Positions 63,590 to 64,000 of a stretch of 64,000 nucleotides of DNA are shown in pieces (position 1 is the stretch's first letter; each line of letters opens with the position of its first letter). The stretch is from NCBI RefSeq assembly GCF_943734655.1, contig NC_071354.1, positions 15,668,501 to 15,732,500 of the forward strand. Reading direction: 5' to 3'. The notes beneath the pieces are model-generated. The model was given only the letters and a program-made list of their open reading frames with translations. It was not told the origin of the DNA and did not search any database. The stretch comes from Sabethes cyaneus (Eukaryota; Arthropoda; Insecta; Diptera; Culicidae). A program made the position numbers and the translations under genes.

Positions 63590-64000
63590 TCTAGACCTAT
63601 AAAAAAGAATTACTGTCTACGTAAATGACCCTTATAAACTCGCAAACAACTAAACCGATCGACGTGAAAATTTGAATTCAAGGCTTTTTGGGGCCAGGGA
63701 AAGTTCTTGTGATGGTTAGAGACCCCCCCGTCCTCTGGAAGCGGGAGCTCCCATACAAATGAAACGCATATTTCTGCATAACTCGAGAACTAATCAAACA
63801 AATGGATTCAAATTTGGCACGTTAGGGGGTTTTGGAGGCAGGATTTTTCTATCGTGGTTCACGACCCCCCCTCTCGGTCATGGGGAGCTCTCATACAAAT
63901 GAAACAAAAATTTCAACCAAATATGAGAATTACTCAGGTAACTAAAACATAAAATGTGACAAAATAAAAAACATAAAAAGGAAAATAATACAAAAACTCG
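63590..64000 (+). mobile_element. Helitron-like element, same family as 34780-35972, incomplete
   Basis: It starts A|TCTAGACCTATAAAAA at 63590 and has two repeat units with GAGACCCCCC, GGGAGCTCCCATACAAATGA, CATAACTCGAGAAC and GGATTTTTCTA (63720 and 63860). These match the units of the 34.8-kb Helitron. No CTAG end is seen; array-like A-rich sequence returns after about 63930, so the copy is probably 3'-truncated. Confidence 0.6.

Overview
This is eukaryotic, almost certainly insect, DNA, and most probably from a mosquito with a large, transposon-rich (culicine-like) genome. The evidence is a nuclear tRNA-Glu gene, long introns with GT..AG junctions, RTE, Jockey, BEL/Pao, mariner and Helitron debris, and tRNA-derived SINEs resembling mosquito Feilai. 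The species cannot be fixed from the sequence alone.

One host protein-coding gene is recognisable. It runs on the minus strand from 59447 (an internal exon; the 5' end lies beyond 64000) to the stop codon at 12439. I reconstructed 16 exons by matching splice sites, reading frame and phase. They encode five Ig domains (equivalent to Ig5-Ig9 of fly Sns), one fibronectin type III domain, a transmembrane segment and a tyrosine-rich cytoplasmic tail ending in Gly-His-Leu-Val. This is the insect nephrin family (sticks-and-stones / hibris), the cell-adhesion receptors of myoblast fusion and the nephrocyte slit diaphragm. The most striking point is that the gene carries TWO complete transmembrane exons, 23376-23185 and 20113-19970. 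Both are phase 1-1, and each alone gives a normal single-pass protein. They look like mutually exclusive exons giving two membrane-anchor isoforms.

Layout. 1-8.5 kb: a tRNA-Glu gene, a 2.2-kb hexanucleotide array with a sharp switch of repeat unit, and overlapping debris of Jockey-like and RTE retrotransposons plus a SINE. 8.5-12.4 kb: a T-rich stretch without repeats, probably the long 3' UTR and downstream flank. 12.4-24.3 kb: the cytoplasmic, transmembrane and FN3/Ig9 exons, with a repeat-filled 5.9-kb intron holding a SINE with target duplication, a decayed mariner transposase and an RTE copy with a 12-bp target duplication. 24.3-44 kb: large introns with a 1.4-kb minisatellite, Helitrons, MITEs, foldback elements and retroelement fragments around two exons. 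44-44.9 kb: three Ig exons. 45-51 kb: a higher-order degenerate array of about 0.9-kb period, then a near-perfect 480-bp-armed palindrome. 51.8-52.3 kb: two Ig exons. 53.8-57 kb: more retroelement debris. 59.3-59.4 kb: the first visible exon. 60.2-64 kb: another degenerate array carrying a Helitron with clean A|TC...CTAG|T ends and the start of a second one.

Most long open frames outside the 16 exons are by-products of stop-free simple repeats or chance frames and are not annotated as genes.
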